DNA of 64,000 nt, from positions 51,310,321-51,374,320 of the forward strand of contig NC_133771.1 in NCBI RefSeq assembly GCF_003597395.2. Reading direction: 5' to 3'. The stretch's first letter is position 1. Every line of letters starts with the position of its first letter. Made by a program: the position numbers and the translations under genes. Below the pieces are notes generated by a model. That model did no database searches, was not told the DNA's origin, and was given only the letters and a program-made list of their open reading frames with translations. This document shows positions 13,222 through 24,042 of the stretch, piece after piece. This DNA is from Chelonoidis abingdonii. Taxonomy: Eukaryota; Chordata; Testudines; Testudinidae.

Positions 13222-13764
13222 AGCTACATGATTTTCAAAGGAGATGAACATTGATAAGTCCCATTAACCCCGTTTCCTCTGAAATCTCCTCACTATAATC
13301 ATAGCAAGTAGTCTCTCTTTTAGAATATGTTTTTTAAAAAATATTGCTGTACTCATTTCTTCACCACATAAGTATGAACATTCAGATACTGAGAAACATT
13401 TCTCACCCTCTATGAACTGCAAAATGTTTTTGAAAATAATCAGTTTAACTGAACAAGTTTATTTTGTCCCCTACTGTTGGCAGTGGACATTTTACTCAGT
13501 GGTTGTATAATTAAACCAATTGCAATCTTGCTGAAATATAGGTTAACCGGTTAGATTTATTTCATTGGACCAACATTAAACAGTATTAAAATACAGATAC
13601 TGGCTGTTAAACCAGTGCAAGAGTAGATACACCATTTATTGAACTGTGTTGCCTACCACTATTGCAAAAATGATATCATTTTACATCATAATTGTTGCTA
13701 CCAACCAAAAATCTGATCTCTGTGACAGTACACCAGTGAAAATCAGAAGTGACCCTAGCAATCT
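13222..13764. other. Unique AT-rich sequence
   Basis: Apart from the right-hand target duplication of the preceding element, I see nothing nameable here. Confidence 0.5.
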
Positions 13765-15830
13765 GAATCATAGGATCACAGAACATTAGGGTTGGAAGAG
13801 ACCTCAAAGCAGGACCAAAACCAACTAAATCATCCCAGCCAGCCCTTTGTCAAGCCAGGACTTAAAAAACTCTAAGAATGGAGATTCCACTCCCCCCTAG
13901 GTAACCCATTCCAATGCTTCACCACCCTCCTAGTGAAATAGTGTTTCCTAATATCCAACCTAGACCTCCCCCACTGCAACTTGAGACCCTTTCTTCTTGT
14001 TCTGTCATCTACCACCACTGAGAACAGCCTAACTCCATCCTCTTTGGAACCCCACTTTGGGTAGTTGAAGGCTGCTATCAAATCCCCCCTCACTCTTCTC
14101 TTATGCAGACAAAAGAAACCCAGTTCCCTCAGCCTTTCCTTTTCTTCATAAGTCATGTGCTCCAGCCCCCTAATCATTTTTGTTGCCTTCCACTGAACTC
14201 TCTTTGTCTGCATCCCTTCTGTAATGGAGGGACCAAAACTGGACACAATATTCCAGGTGTGGCCTCACCAATGCCGAATTGAGGGGAATAATCACTTCCC
14301 TCAATCTGCTGGCAATGGTCCTACTAATACAGCCCAATATGCCGTATTCTTGGCAATAAAGGCACTGCTGACTCATATCCAGCTTCTCATCCATTGTATT
14401 CCCCAGGTCCTTTTCTGCAGAACTGCTGCTTAGCTAGTCGATCCACAGCCTGAAGCGGTGCCTGGGATTCTTCCTTCCTAAGTGCAGGACTTTGCACTTG
14501 TCCTTATTGAACCTCATCAGATTTCTTTTGGCCCAATCCTCCAATTTGTCTAGGTCACTCTGGACCCTATCCCTACCCTCCAACATATCTACCTCTCTCC
14601 CCAGTTTAGTGTCATCTGCAAACTTGCTGAGGGTGCAATTAATCCCTCCAGATAATTAATAAAGATGTTGAACAAAACCAGCCCCAGGAGCGACCCCTGG
14701 GGCACTCTGCTTGATATCAGCTGCCAAATGGACATCAAGCCATTGATCACTACCCATTGAGCCCAACAATCTAGCCAGTTTTCTATCCACCATATAGCCC
14801 ATTCATCCAATCCATACTTTTTTAATTTTCTGGCAAGAATACCATGGGAGACTGTACCAGAAGCTTTGCTAAAGTCAAGATATATCACATCCACTGCTTT
14901 CCCTATATCCACAGAGCCACTTATCTCATCATAGAGGCAATCAGGTTGGTCTGACATGACTTGCACTTGATGAATACATGTTGACTATTCCTGATCACCT
15001 TCCTCTCCTCCAAGTGCTTCAAAACGAATTCCTTGAGGACCTGCTCTATGATTTTGCTGGGGACTGAAGTGATGCTGACTAGTCTGTAGTTCCCTGGGTT
15101 CTCTGTCTTCCCTTTTTTTAAATATGGGCACTATATTTGCCTTTCTCCAATTATCCGGGACCTTTCCTGATTGCCACAAATTTTCAAAGATAATGGCCAA
15201 CTCCCTCAGCACCCTTGGATGCGTTAGATCTGGACCCATGGACTTGTGCATGTCCAGCTTTTCTAAATAGTCCTTAAGCTGTTCTTTCATCACTGAGGGC
15301 TGCTCACCTCCTCCCTATACTGTATTGCCCAGTGCAGCAGTCTGGGAGATGACCTTGTCTGTGAAGAGCAAGGCAAAAAAAGCATTTAGTACTTCAGCTT
15401 TTTCCACATCATCTGTCACTATGTTGCCTCCACCATTCAGTAAGGGTCCCACACTTTCCCTGACCTTCTTCCTGTTGCTAACATACCTGTATAAACCCTT
15501 CTTTTCACCCTTCACATCCATTGCAACTCTAGTTGTGCCTTGGCCTTCCTGATTACATCCCTGCATACTCAAGCAATATTTTTATACTCATCCCTAGTCA
15601 TCTGTCCAAATTTCCACTTTTTGTAAGCTTCCTTTTTGAGTGTAAGCTCACTGAAGATTTCACTGTTAAGCCAAGCTGATCGCCTGCCATATTTGCTATT
15701 CTTTCTGAACTTTGGGATGGTTTGTTTCTGCACCCTCAATAAGGCTTCTTTAAAATACAGCCAGCTCTCCTGGACTCCTGGCATCCTCATATTAACTTCC
15801 CAGGAGTCATCAGTCCAGATTTACAGAGAT
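13765..15830 (-). mobile_element. CR1 LINE, about 2 kb, 5'-truncated
   Basis: Reverse-strand CR1 with a clean 3' end at 13765 ('atcataggatcacagaac' in forward reading). It extends upstream through the whole RT domain to the linker after the endonuclease. The truncation point is near 15830. The frames are only lightly damaged, so this copy is younger than the forward CR1 fragments at 11826 and 61390. Confidence 0.9.
13872..15790 (-). pseudogene. CR1 ORF2 pseudogene (RT and C-terminal region)
   Basis: Reading from 15790 downwards, five consecutive frames cover a post-endonuclease linker (RRSAWLNSEI, then YRYVSNRKK), the RT start ([27 protein letters not shown]), motif A (VIYLDFSKAS), motif B ([20 protein letters not shown]), the FADD box and the C-terminal zone ([36 protein letters not shown]). 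At motif A the usual Asp after the Phe has become Gly (KASGTV), and the Asp following FIN is Tyr. The FADD box is encoded in a shifted frame near 14610. ORF2 normally supplies endonuclease and RT for target-primed integration. This copy lacks the endonuclease and carries frameshifts, so it is inactive. Confidence 0.9.
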
Positions 15831-16728
15831 AAAGGTGAATGAAAAATTTGACCTTGATTTTCTGATACACTTCCTGCCACATGGACATGGTTGAAAAATT
15901 CTTGTCATAATTAGGACCTTCAGAGCACATCAAATTAGCAAAAATTATCTATTTCCTTGATCACTTATAATGTATCTTTGCTTTATTGCACTGATCAACA
16001 TCAGGGTGAAATTCTGGTCCCACTGAAGCTAATGGCAAAACTCACATTCACTTCAGTAGAACCTGGATTTCAACCCCAGGTCTGTAAAAAGTAAAAAATG
16101 TAAAATATAAGATAACAGTTATAGATATGGCTTTCCTTTTTCCATTGGGCTGGTATTCAGTGAATCCTGACATATTTTGGTTTACAGTATATGGCTTTTC
16201 CACAGAAAACCGTACACACCATTTGGTATAGAAAGGACTTTTTCTGTTCACTGTATTTCAGTAGTGTGCAATTTGAATAATTACTTAAAAAAGAAATTTT
16301 CTCTCCATACTCACATCCTTATCTTAGGGATTTATCAGAATATCTTGTGAAATTCCACAGTTCTTTTTATTCCATCAGACCTTCAAAGGGCCCACTTCAT
16401 GACCCACCCATTGACAGGCATGAGCTCCCACTGTTGCTTATTATGTTTCTCCTTGGACGAGCCACAGAGCTCAGAGGGATGCACTTACATTCTGCCCCAT
16501 CACTACAGGGCTGATCATGCTGCTGTTTCAGTGATTAGGTTTGAGTCCTGAATTCTTCATGGCAGGCAAGTCCCTGATACTAAACCTTGGGCCTGGCTCC
16601 TTCCCTTATAGTGAAATTTAGCCATGAACAGATGGCCAGCATAAAGCCTATGTACCACTTATGGCTTAAGTAGGATTTAGATTGTAGAACTGATAAATGA
16701 AATTGTTTTTAATTGTTCACTTTATTAA
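15831..16728. other. AT-rich sequence, nothing recognised
   Basis: A degenerate 'cactgaagctaatggc' phrase at 16021 may be a remnant of the CATTGA/TCAATG micro-repeat class. Otherwise I see nothing. Confidence 0.4.
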
Positions 16729-16795
16729 TGTAACTTCTGTTCACCATTCACTACACTTGCCTGCATTGTAACTTCTGTTCACTGTTTGCCATATT
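16729..16795. repeat. Start of a possible tandem array cut by the gap
   Basis: The phrase tgtaacttctgttcac occurs at 16729 and again at 16767, a 38-bp spacing, and the sequence runs directly into the run of Ns. A tandem array may have collapsed here, although two diverged copies are weak evidence. Confidence 0.4.
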
Positions 16796-17474
16796 NNNNN
16801 NNNNNNNNNNNNNNNNNNNNNNNNNNNNNNNNNNNNNNNNNNNNNNNNNNNNNNNNNNNNNNNNNNNNNNNNNNNNNNNNNNNNNNNNNNNNNNNNNNNN
16901 NNNNNNNNNNNNNNNNNNNNNNNNNNNNNNNNNNNNNNNNNNNNNNNNNNNNNNNNNNNNNNNNNNNNNNNNNNNNNNNNNNNNNNNNNNNNNNNNNNNN
17001 NNNNNNNNNNNNNNNNNNNNNNNNNNNNNNNNNNNNNNNNNNNNNNNNNNNNNNNNNNNNNNNNNNNNNNNNNNNNNNNNNNNNNNNNNNNNNNNNNNNN
17101 NNNNNNNNNNNNNNNNNNNNNNNNNNNNNNNNNNNNNNNNNNNNNNNNNNNNNNNNNNNNNNNNNNNNNNNNNNNNNNNNNNNNNNNNNNNNNNNNNNNN
17201 NNNNNNNNNNNNNNNNNNNNNNNNNNNNNNNNNNNNNNNNNNNNNNNNNNNNNNNNNNNNNNNNNNNNNNNNNNNNNNNNNNNNNNNNNNNNNNNNNNNN
17301 NNNNNNNNNNNNNNNNNNNNNNNNNNNNNNNNNNNNNNNNNNNNNNNNNNNNNNNNNNNNNNNNNNNNNNNNNNNNNNNNNNNNNNNNNNNNNNNNNNNN
17401 NNNNNNNNNNNNNNNNNNNNNNNNNNNNNNNNNNNNNNNNNNNNNNNNNNNNNNNNNNNNNNNNNNNNNNNNNN
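16796..17474. other. Assembly gap (679 N)
   Basis: A run of undetermined bases. It is bordered on the left by the partial direct repeat and on the right by an AT microsatellite, so difficult simple sequence is the likely reason for the gap. Open frames that cross it are artefacts. Confidence 1.
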
Positions 17475-17496
17475 ATATATATATATATATACATAT
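17475..17496. repeat. (AT)n microsatellite at the gap edge
   Basis: Alternating AT dinucleotides directly follow the gap, so the true length of the tract is unknown. Confidence 0.9.
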
Positions 17497-18370
17497 AATC
17501 ATAGGAATAAGTAACCAAACAACATTGTTTGCTGTTATCTTTTATTTTATTATGGTATTTACAATAAATGTGACAAATGTCTTGTCCCCTTTAAGATCCT
17601 GCTAGTTTTTATTGGTATAACAAGATGACGCATAGGCCCTTAGACACGATTAAAAAACTGCTGACATCAACGGAGAGACCCCCATTGATTTCAACTGGCT
17701 TTGGATCAGACCTTTTATGAGCAACTGCTTGACACTGGAGGGCTACTAAAATGTCCAAAGAGTTCTGGAATTAGAATAAGAAAGGGGAAGATGTGCCAAT
17801 TCTCAGAGTAAATACAATACATTCATGATGAAACTAGGATATAATGTAAATATGAGGGAAGTGAGCAGCACAAACTTATATGCTCACTTACTTTAAAAAA
17901 AAAACAAAAAAACCTCCCTCCATAATGCACATTCCCTATCTAACCCCATCAACAACAGAAAACCTACCTCAGTGCAACATACATTATGAAAATACACTCA
18001 ACAACTTTAGTTTTTAAAACAGTATTTATTTTATTTTTTATCAATACAACCATTAGATGCTTTGTTTTTGCTAAAGGCCAGAGATACTATGGGATTTCAG
18101 AAGAGATAAGAGGGCAAGTCAATGAGCATCAGCACTGATCCAACAAGAAGAAAAACAAGAAATCCAGTGGAATGTTTTCACCAACACTGATCTTACAAGA
18201 AAAGGAAAAAATGAACGAAGAGGCTCTTAAGAAAAACTTCACACGTTTTCCACCCACTTTTCCTCCAAGTTAACTGAATTAAAGCAAGAAGACAGATAGC
18301 CATTCAATTACACCCTACAGTACCTGTCAATCCTCAAGCACACTTCATTCTTGCCTTTCATCAGCAACAC
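17497..18370. repeat. AT-rich sequence with one micro-repeat copy
   Basis: Between 17640 and 17715 the phrases 'cccattgatttcaactggct' and 'ttggatcagacc' match the palindromic micro-repeat at 9886. The rest is unrecognised. Confidence 0.4.
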
Positions 18371-18739
18371 ATATAGTTCTCTTACACTTTCCTTCTGTAC
18401 ACATTCATCTTATCTCTTAATTGGAAGAGAGCACTCACATCACAGTCACACCAGGGGTCAGGTCAAAACCAAAGAAGAGTTGCTGGGTTAGAAATGTCCC
18501 TTACATTTCAGAAGACATATTTTTGACCAAAGAGAAATTATTTTATATTTATATAAATAATTTCTCTTTGGGAAAAAATATGTCTTCTAAAATGTAAGGG
18601 CTTTCTCTAATCGAACAACTCTTCTTTGGTTTTGACTTGACTCCAGGTGTGACTGTGGTGTGTGTGCTCTCTTCCAATTAAGAGAGATAAGATGAATGTG
18701 GATTATATTATACAGAAGGAAAGTGTAAGAGAACTATAT
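18371..18739. repeat. 369-bp imperfect palindrome (long fold-back)
   Basis: The left arm starts ATATAGTTCTCTTACACTTT and the right arm ends with its reverse complement, AAAGTGTAAGAGAACTATAT. The arms, about 175-185 bp each, stay aligned through to a centre near 18550 with a very short spacer. By eye the arms match at roughly 85-90 per cent with a 10-bp indel near one end. No transposase, polyA tail or clear target duplication is seen. It may be a long-TIR MITE or a hairpin-RNA-like fold-back. The arm divergence argues against a simple assembly artefact. Confidence 0.85.
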
Positions 18740-20657
18740 ATATCTATATATATAAGGTTATACATATATTACATATTATAATGTATATATGAGAAAGCAT
18801 GAAGATATAATATTCTATAGTGCTCCAGTGTCCCCTATGAATTTCACAGAGGAGGAAATTACCTTCATCCTTTATCTGCCTGATCTATTACAGGGTGGGG
18901 AAAAAACACACCAGAAAGAGAGAGTGGCTCTTATTCTTTATAAACTATCTGATTTACTTTTACAATGCCAATAAAATTATGTTAATTATAGTTCACTTCA
19001 CTGCACTTGACATCTGTTACAAAACTTGTGTCATGAATATAGTTTTTCTATTAAAATTAGGCATCCCATAGTAAAAACATCCCCTTACTATATGTAGAGT
19101 CATGTCAAAACTCATCAAAAAATAATGTTCTTCTTGTCAGCCTGTCCAACCTACCATAAAATGGAATCTACAAACACCTCCTTAATCTGTCACCATTTGC
19201 TTCCCATTTAGAGGAATTATGCCAGCACTTACCTAGCTTCTTCTTGGGGATCTAGCTTTTCAGTTTATTATATGGCATTGTAAGTGGTGGCATTTCTTCA
19301 TTAAAAAAACACAATTTGCTCAATGAGACTATTTTCAAGAATGGTCTGTTTCCAACTGGGAGAAATTTTCATTTCATCTGTGAATTACATCCCCTAGCTC
19401 TTGCATGTACCTAGTAATACAAATAGCAATGTGTATCTAGTGTTAGGAGACATATGTTTGGTGCTCTACATACATAACTTCTAGGTGAGTGGAAGTGTTT
19501 GGGTGAAAATATTTGAATGAGAAGAGAGTGAATGCATGATACTGTTTATAAGTACTTTTGTGTAATGACTTTGCCATATCACTGAAGATTCTATTTTATT
19601 AATGACATTATTATTACTATTTTATATATAGCACCATCAGTGTGCATAGTAGATAAAGGTGAATTTCCTGCCCCAAAGTCTTACAGTTTAAATTGAAAAT
19701 GTAGCTCCCAATAATTCTGTGGCTTGAAAGCAAACACTAAACAGCTCCAATAGCAAAAACTGGGTAAATGAAAGTAAACTGATTCCCTGGAATTCCTGAA
19801 TAGGGAACCTATCAAGAGAGAAAAAAGGACCAGCAGGACCCCAAATGATGGACTAACCCAAATAATCAAATCTGGACAGCCAGTGGGAGCTAGAACGAGT
19901 TACTAGGCCAGGACAACCAGCCACAGTTCCAGGAAAATCTGTCAATGGCTGGATCCACCAACCCAAGAGTGATGTGCAGCTGCTACCCACACACCCTGCC
20001 ACAAGCTGGAATCATGAGATAAAGAGAGAGCAAACAAGAGAGAGAGAGCGCCTGACTGTGAGTCCGAGCAATGAGAGCAAAGAGGAAAGCAGGAAAGGAG
20101 ATGAAACTCTTTGACCAGTGAGATACAACTGAATTAGAAGTCTGACTACCAGTCTTACCTGCTAGGCCTTATACAAGTGGTCAGGGCAGAGGACCAGGGT
20201 TTGAGCAACTCCAGGATCTGCTTCACTCCAGAGGGGAAGATGACACCAAAACAGCTAATGCTATTTGCGCTACACTCTTCATGCAGGAGGGGGTTCCAAG
20301 GTGAGAAAAGACCTGGTCTGCGGGATTCAAAATTAAACAGTATTCCCGGACAGGTAAAATCTCACACATATTTGAAGGCGGTATGTCAATGCCATAATCA
20401 ACTCAAATGACACTTTGGAACAAGGGTACAGTATTGTGGGGGAGAGGGGTGATGAATAGGTATGAAGAGCTGTAAAGTGCTTGAATCAAAATATATTCTT
20501 AGTGCATGTACAGTAATTAAAACCAATAATTGTTTACAAATTGGCTCAAAGTCTATAGAAAAATCCAACTCTGTCCTCTTAAAGGGAAACAAAAAAACAA
20601 AAACCCAACAACAACAAAGCACCTGACACTAAACCGTCAGGAAGAAGGCCTTAAAAC
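18740..20657. other. AT dinucleotide-rich tract, then unrecognised sequence
   Basis: 18737-18790 is rich in TATA steps. A phrase at 19630-19695 ('cctgccccaaagtcttacag') resembles the 3' part of MIR-like SINEs, but too little is preserved to call it. The rest is unrecognised. Confidence 0.4.
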
Positions 20658-21060
20658 TAGGCCCGTCAATTAATCACAGTTAACTCATGTGATTAATTTT
20701 AAAAAAATAATTGCAAGTTAAAAATTAATCACAATTAATCTCACTTTAAATCACAATGTTAAATAATAAAATACCAACTGCAATTTATTACATATTTTTG
20801 GATGTTTTTCTACATTTTCAAAAATACTGATTCCAATTACAACACAATACCAGGGGCACAGTGCTCACTTCATATTATTAGTTTTATTACAACTATTTGC
20901 ACTGTAAAAATGATAAACAAAGAAATAGTATTTTTCAATTCACCTCATACAAATACCGAAGGGCAATTTCTTTATTGTGAAAACGCTACTTACAAATGTA
21001 GATTTTTTTTGCTATATAACTGCATCTAGCACGTTTTTTTCATTTTAAGAACACTTTCAC

Positions 21061-22213
21061 TTCAGATCTGACAAAAGAAGGTATGAATGTGAGATTTCTA
21101 AAGATAACTACAGCATTCGACCCAAGGTTTCAGAATCTGAAGTGCCTTCCAAAATCTGAGTGGGACGAAGTGTGGAGCATCCTTTCAGAAGTCTTAAAAG
21201 AGCAACACTCCAATGAGGAAACTATAGAATTGAACCACTAAAACAGAAAATCAACCTTCTGCTGGTGGCATCAGATGATGAAAATGATGAATATGTGTTG
21301 GTCTGCACTGCTTTGGATGGTTATCGAGCAGAATCTGTTATCAGCATTGACCTGTTCTCTAGAATGGTAGTTGAAGCATGAAGAGACATATGAATCTTTA
21401 GTACATGTGTTCGGGGAGATTTGGTCAAATCAGTAAAGTGCCTGAAACCACTATGGCTTATTGCTAAAAGCAGCCAAATCAGCAGGCCGTGCAGCAGCCT
21501 CAGCTTGACCAAGGCAGGAGGGGAGGGGGTTTTGGGTGCCACAGAAAGGGCAGCTTGACCCCGCATCCTTACTAATAACAATTGTGTAGAAGTTGGTGAT
21601 ACATGCATTTTAGAAGAGCAGGATGTGCCCTCAGGAATATCTATTAGGGACTCAAGGTTGCAAACTCTGGGGAAAACCCACACCTGGTTAATCAGTAATC
21701 AGAAGGAAACCTCTTGCTTGACCATTGAAACTACTTGCTTAACAAGTTTTCTTTAAGGGACATGTCATTGTGTTACTAACGTATAAAATAAGGGGGGAAA
21801 GTTTGATGGTGTGGGACTCTTTGGGATTGCTCTCTCCCGCTGGATGCATCTTGTGTTCCCCACTGGCAGACGAGCTGCCGCTGTGCCACTTGAGAGCCAT
21901 ACTCAGCTTTGGAATTTATTGAGAGTTGGGGGTGTTTTACTAACTTGTTGTGGATGTGTGTAAGTGCTTGAGACTAAGTGAAGTTTAGCTTTAAGTGAAA
22001 GCACTCTTGTGTTGCCCTGTTTGTACCAGCCATCTATCGGTTGGACAGCCGTGTCTCCCCTGATTTATTTCCTTACACCATCTTGCATGGAGTAAAAGTT
22101 ACCAAGAGCTTTGGGTTGAAAGAACCCCAAGTAACACATCCGGCACATAAATATCTTGCAACGCCGGCTACAACAGTGCCATGTGAATGCCTGATCTCAC
22201 TTTCAGGTGATAC
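21061..22213 (+). pseudogene. hAT transposase C-terminal remnant, interrupted
   Basis: Three pieces of one former coding region are visible in the forward direction: about 21061-21407 (with 'cattcgacccaaggtttc', giving an ALDPRF-like phrase), 22137-22213 (giving KYLATPATTVPCE, then SLSGD) and a final 'ctgaacaagaagtag' near 22505. The second piece matches the hAT C-terminal dimerisation region, where a P.....P.S/CE.. phrase precedes a phrase such as FS..G. In hAT enzymes this region assembles the transposase that cuts at the inverted repeats. Stops, indels and two insertions have destroyed the gene. The BED finger and most of the catalytic core are absent, so this copy was already internally deleted or non-autonomous. 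Confidence 0.75.
21408..22136 (+). mobile_element. Solo LTR inside the hAT transposase remnant
   Basis: The insert begins TGTTCGGGG and ends AAGTAACA, typical TG...CA LTR limits. It interrupts a continuous hAT coding segment. The flanks are catg (21404-21407) and catc (22137-22140), a probable 4-bp duplication with one change, which would suit a gamma-retrovirus-like or related LTR class. A TATA-like box (GTATAAAATAAG) lies near 21781. There are no internal genes, so the provirus was lost by LTR-LTR recombination. The orientation follows the TATA box and is not independently proven. Confidence 0.75.
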
Positions 22214-22503
22214 AGTAACTCTTCATTTAAAGTTGTCAAGGTTAATGTTGTTTTGTTGTTATGTTGCTGATCAATTAGGGAACATGCTCATTTAAAGTTG
22301 GGCAATGCTCCCTTATAACATTGTTTGGCAGCCACCTGCTTTGTTCACTGCTTGCAGGAAGAGCAGGAGCTAGCTGGTGGGGGCTTGGAACCAGGGTGGA
22401 GCAGTAGCCCCGCTCTCAGCTCCCCGCTCCTCTAAGTTCCCTGTGCAACAGCCGGCCAGCAGTCTACCATTTCCGACAGTTCAGCTGTCCCTCGCCACAC
22501 TGC
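22213..22503. mobile_element. Unclassified repeat inserted in the hAT remnant
   Basis: Sequence starting CAGTAACTCTTCATTTAAAG replaces the expected hAT coding sequence directly after a TA dinucleotide, and hAT sequence resumes near 22504. A TA target would fit a Tc1/mariner-type element, but the opposite terminal repeat is not found, so it appears truncated. Confidence 0.45.
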
Positions 22504-22879
22504 CTGGCTGAACAAGAAGTAGGATGGAGTGGAGTTGTAGACTCTAAAGTTTTACATTATTTTATTTTTGAATGCAGTTATTTTTTGTACATAATTCTAC
22601 ATTCTAAGTTCAACTTTCACAATAAAAAGGTTGCAGTACATTATTAGGTAAATTGAGAAATACTATTTCTTTTGTTTATTGCTGTGCAAATATTTGTAAT
22701 AAATATAATATAAAGTGAGCACTGTACATTTTGTATTCTGAGTGGTAATTGAAATAAATATATTTGAAAATGTAGAAAACATCCAAAATATTTAAATAAA
22801 CGTATTCTGTTATTCTTTAACAGTGCAATTAATCATGCAATTAATCGCAATTAATTTTTTTAATCGCTTGACAGCCCGA

Positions 22880-23736
22880 CTTAATAGAAAGGTAGGCCTT
22901 TCAGGATATTCAGTAAGTTGATAAATCTGGGATCTTAAATGTGGGAAGTAAGATCCAGAGTAAAGGGCTCATGAATGAAAAAACTTTGCCAACAACCTCC
23001 TCCACTTGAAATCATTGGGCTACTAGCTTGAGCAACTCCACAGGTTTCAACTATCACAGTATAACCTGAAGACAGATTAATTTCTCATGCAGTAAAGTCC
23101 TAAGCCATATTGAATCTTTAGAGGTGAAAAGCAATATCTGGAGTTACACCCAGAAATGAGCTGGAAACCAGTGCAAACCATGAAGCACAGATTTTGTGTG
23201 CTCTGTGCAAATGGACTCCCTCAAGCAGCTGTTTCACTGCATTCTACACTAGATGCAATTTCACAGTAATAATCTTCAAGTGTAACTCCATAGAGAGTAC
23301 ATCACAACAATCCAATCTGGAGTAGACAAAAGGTATGCATAATTCTGGTTCAGTGCCATCGGAACTGAAAGATCACAGCGTCCAAGAAAACACAGATTAA
23401 ATTTGCCACATAGCTCTTAAAGAGATGATACACAAAAAGACTTCACTAAAGACTGAAATTGAAGGCTCTGATTAAAAAAAAATAGTAAGTGCCTATGGCA
23501 ACTATTTGTGAAGAAACTATCTCATTTGTGCAAAAACAGATAATTCATAATGCTTATAATCAATTAAAATATATACAAACATCCAAGTTATTCTCTCGTA
23601 TCTTTTTAGAGGTAGATTTTAAAAAGAGCTCTGCATCCAAAAGCTCCCATGTGGAAATACATGAGTGCTAAATTCTGGTGGGGTTTTCTGTTTGTTTGTT
23701 TTCTGAAGTCTAGTGCATCCTGTCAATCTTTTACAC
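22880..23736. repeat. Possible old dispersed repeat, unclassified
   Basis: The stretch 23080-23420 contains 'catcacaacaatccaatctg', a phrase type repeated in many vertebrate genomes in old LINE-like sequence. I cannot assign a family. No other feature was seen. Confidence 0.25.
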
Positions 23737-24042
23737 CAGGGGTCAGCAACCTTTCAGAAGTGGTGTGCCGAATCTTCATTTATTCACTCTAATTTAAGGT
23801 TTCACGTGCCAGTAATACATTTAAACATTTTTAGAAGGTCTCTTTCTATATATAACATATAGCTAAACTAGTGTTGTATGTAAAGTAAATAAGGCTTTTA
23901 AAATGTTTAAGAAGTTTCATTTAAAATTAAATTAAAATGCAGAGCCCCCCGGACCGGTGGCCAGGACCCAGGCAGTGTGAGTGCCATTGAAAACCAGCTC
24001 ATGTGCTGCCTTCGGCACCCATGCCATAGGTTGCCTACCATG
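23737..24042. mobile_element. Non-autonomous hAT element
   Basis: The ends CAGGGGTCAGCAACCTTTC and CATAGGTTGCCTACCATG are imperfect inverted repeats. The flanks ttttacac (23729-23736) and ttttatac (24043-24050) form an 8-bp duplication with one difference. Internal sequence next to both ends also pairs (tggtgtgcc against ggcacccatg). No transposase is present. Confidence 0.9.

Larger units (their letters stand above)
20658..22879 (+). mobile_element. hAT DNA transposon with two later insertions
   Basis: The ends TAGGCCCGTC and GACAGCCCGA are imperfect inverted repeats, followed inwards on both sides by AT-rich TTAATC repeats. The flanks cttaaaac (20650-20657) and cttaatag (22880-22887) agree at 6 of 8 positions, which suggests a decayed 8-bp duplication. 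Inside are remnants of the C-terminal part of a hAT transposase. The element is split by a solo LTR (21408-22136) and by another repeat (22213 to about 22503), so it is older than both. Confidence 0.85.

Noticed and set aside
16741..17518. Open reading frames of 242-255 codons
   Set aside because: They consist almost wholly of undetermined bases in the assembly gap.
18371..18739. Assembly artefact as explanation for the palindrome
   Set aside because: The arms differ by substitutions and a 10-bp indel, which a simple fold-back artefact of one read would not produce, although read support should still be checked.
21321..21683. 120-codon reverse-strand frame
   Set aside because: It crosses the boundary between the hAT remnant and the solo LTR on the antisense strand, so it is not a gene.
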